A stretch of 22,731 bases of DNA from positions 1 through 22,731 of the IMG/VR virus record IMGVR_UViG_3300026521_000077; one strand, 5' to 3'. This document shows, piece by piece, positions 22,327 through 22,731 of the stretch. The stretch is from a virus. The notes under the pieces were generated by a model. It searched no databases. It saw only the letters and a list, made by a program, of their open reading frames with translations, and was not told the DNA's origin. A program made the translations under genes and the position numbers. The number at the start of each line of letters is the position of its first letter. The stretch's first letter is position 1.

Positions 22327-22731
22327 ATGAGACACATAATAATACCGTTCCAAATCTGGGACACGAATAAAAAGAAACCCAAAGATTATGCTATATCATA
22401 CTTAGCATCAAGAGAGAAGTTAGAAAACATATTTTTTTATACTCTTTCCGACTTTCAAAATGTAAACGCTTTTTTATTTAGCCACCAAAAACCCTTTATT
22501 GAAAAGGCACAAATAAAAGATGGAAGAGCTGGGGAAGATGGAGAGTATTTTGTTTATAAAAATAAGTTCGATAGCTATACGGCTATCCATCGCTCAGCCT
22601 TTTCAGTGGGGGCTTATGATGTAGAGGATAGAGCTACATACATAGCCCTTCTCAAATGGGGTGCTAAAAACAATATTAAGATAAACTTACTCAAAGAGTT
22701 TATTAAAAAAGATGATAGAGTAGAGAAAGTG
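22327..22731 (+). CDS. Unknown protein, truncated by the right edge
   Basis: An open frame starts at an ATG at 22327, five bases after AAAAAGGAT, and stays open for 135 codons to the window end. It starts MRHIIIPFQIWDTNKKKPKD, then YAISYLASREKLENIFFYTL, and contains AGEDGEYFVYKNKFDSYTAI and RATYIALLKWGAKNNIKINL. There is no stop within the window, so only the N-terminal part is seen. No family is recognised. The gap before it (22288-22326) holds nothing beyond the RBS. It is third in the rightward operon. Confidence 0.6.
   Translation, partial: MRHIIIPFQIWDTNKKKPKDYAISYLASREKLENIFFYTLSDFQNVNAFLFSHQKPFIEKAQIKDGRAGEDGEYFVYKNKFDSYTAIHRSAFSVGAYDVEDRATYIALLKWGAKNNIKINLLKEFIKKDDRVEKV

Noticed and set aside
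1-22731. Mu-like transposable phage classification
   Set aside because: Only the Mu F- and gpG-like head proteins point that way and both occur in many non-transposable phages; no transposase or Mor/C gene is visible.
1-22731. CRISPR arrays, tRNA genes and insertion sequences
   Set aside because: No regularly spaced direct repeats, cloverleaf-type sequence or transposase frame was seen.

Overview
The window is the late (structural) half of a small contractile-tailed phage or prophage, plus the start of a divergent set of genes. The DNA is AT-rich, ribosome-binding sites are mostly AAGGA/AAGGAG, and the protein sequences look like those of Campylobacterota (epsilonproteobacteria such as Sulfurimonas, Sulfurovum, Arcobacter or Campylobacter). 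That host assignment is an impression from composition and protein style, not a database match. No integrase, transposase, repressor or host gene is visible, so a free phage and a prophage cannot be told apart.

Layout. From about 21.46 kb down to 1 all genes lie on the minus strand and are transcribed right to left. In transcription order: a PLD-like protein; small and large terminase; DUF1073-type portal; Mu F-like minor head protein; DUF2213-type protease with a fused scaffold; cement protein; DUF2184-type major capsid; an unknown small basic protein; DUF4054 adaptor; Mu gpG/HK97 gp10-like protein; head-tail stopper; neck terminator; DUF3383-type sheath; tube; tail assembly chaperone with a -1 frameshift extension; tape measure; Dit-like baseplate protein; baseplate plug; hub; Gp138-like spike; gp25-like wedge; J-like wedge; DUF2612 wedge; tail fibre; fibre-assembly-like protein; a six-bladed propeller protein; then a lysis-type cassette (membrane/Cys protein, holin, 38-residue protein, membrane-anchored protein cut by the window edge). 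The gene order resembles what I recall of Pam3/XM1-type small contractile phages. Packing is very tight, with many ATGA or TAATG overlaps.

From 21.58 kb rightward the strand switches. A promoter with TTGACT and TATAAT boxes 17 bp apart, overlapped by an inverted-repeat operator, drives at least three genes of unknown function. A second, perfect copy of the operator lies 66 bp away on the leftward side, so both directions are probably controlled by one regulator outside the window.

How it works together. Terminase packages DNA through the portal into a capsid built on the DUF2213 scaffold/protease. Adaptor, stopper and terminator proteins join the head to a sheath-tube tail of moderate length (517-residue tape measure). 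The baseplate carries wedge, hub and spike proteins, with a short fibre and possibly the propeller protein as host-recognition parts. The holin cassette releases progeny. The least expected items are the phage NHL-like propeller, the internal start for a free scaffold, the frameshift site in the chaperone, the duplicated 11-bp promoter-like motif before the terminase and portal genes, and a GC-rich structured element between two early genes.
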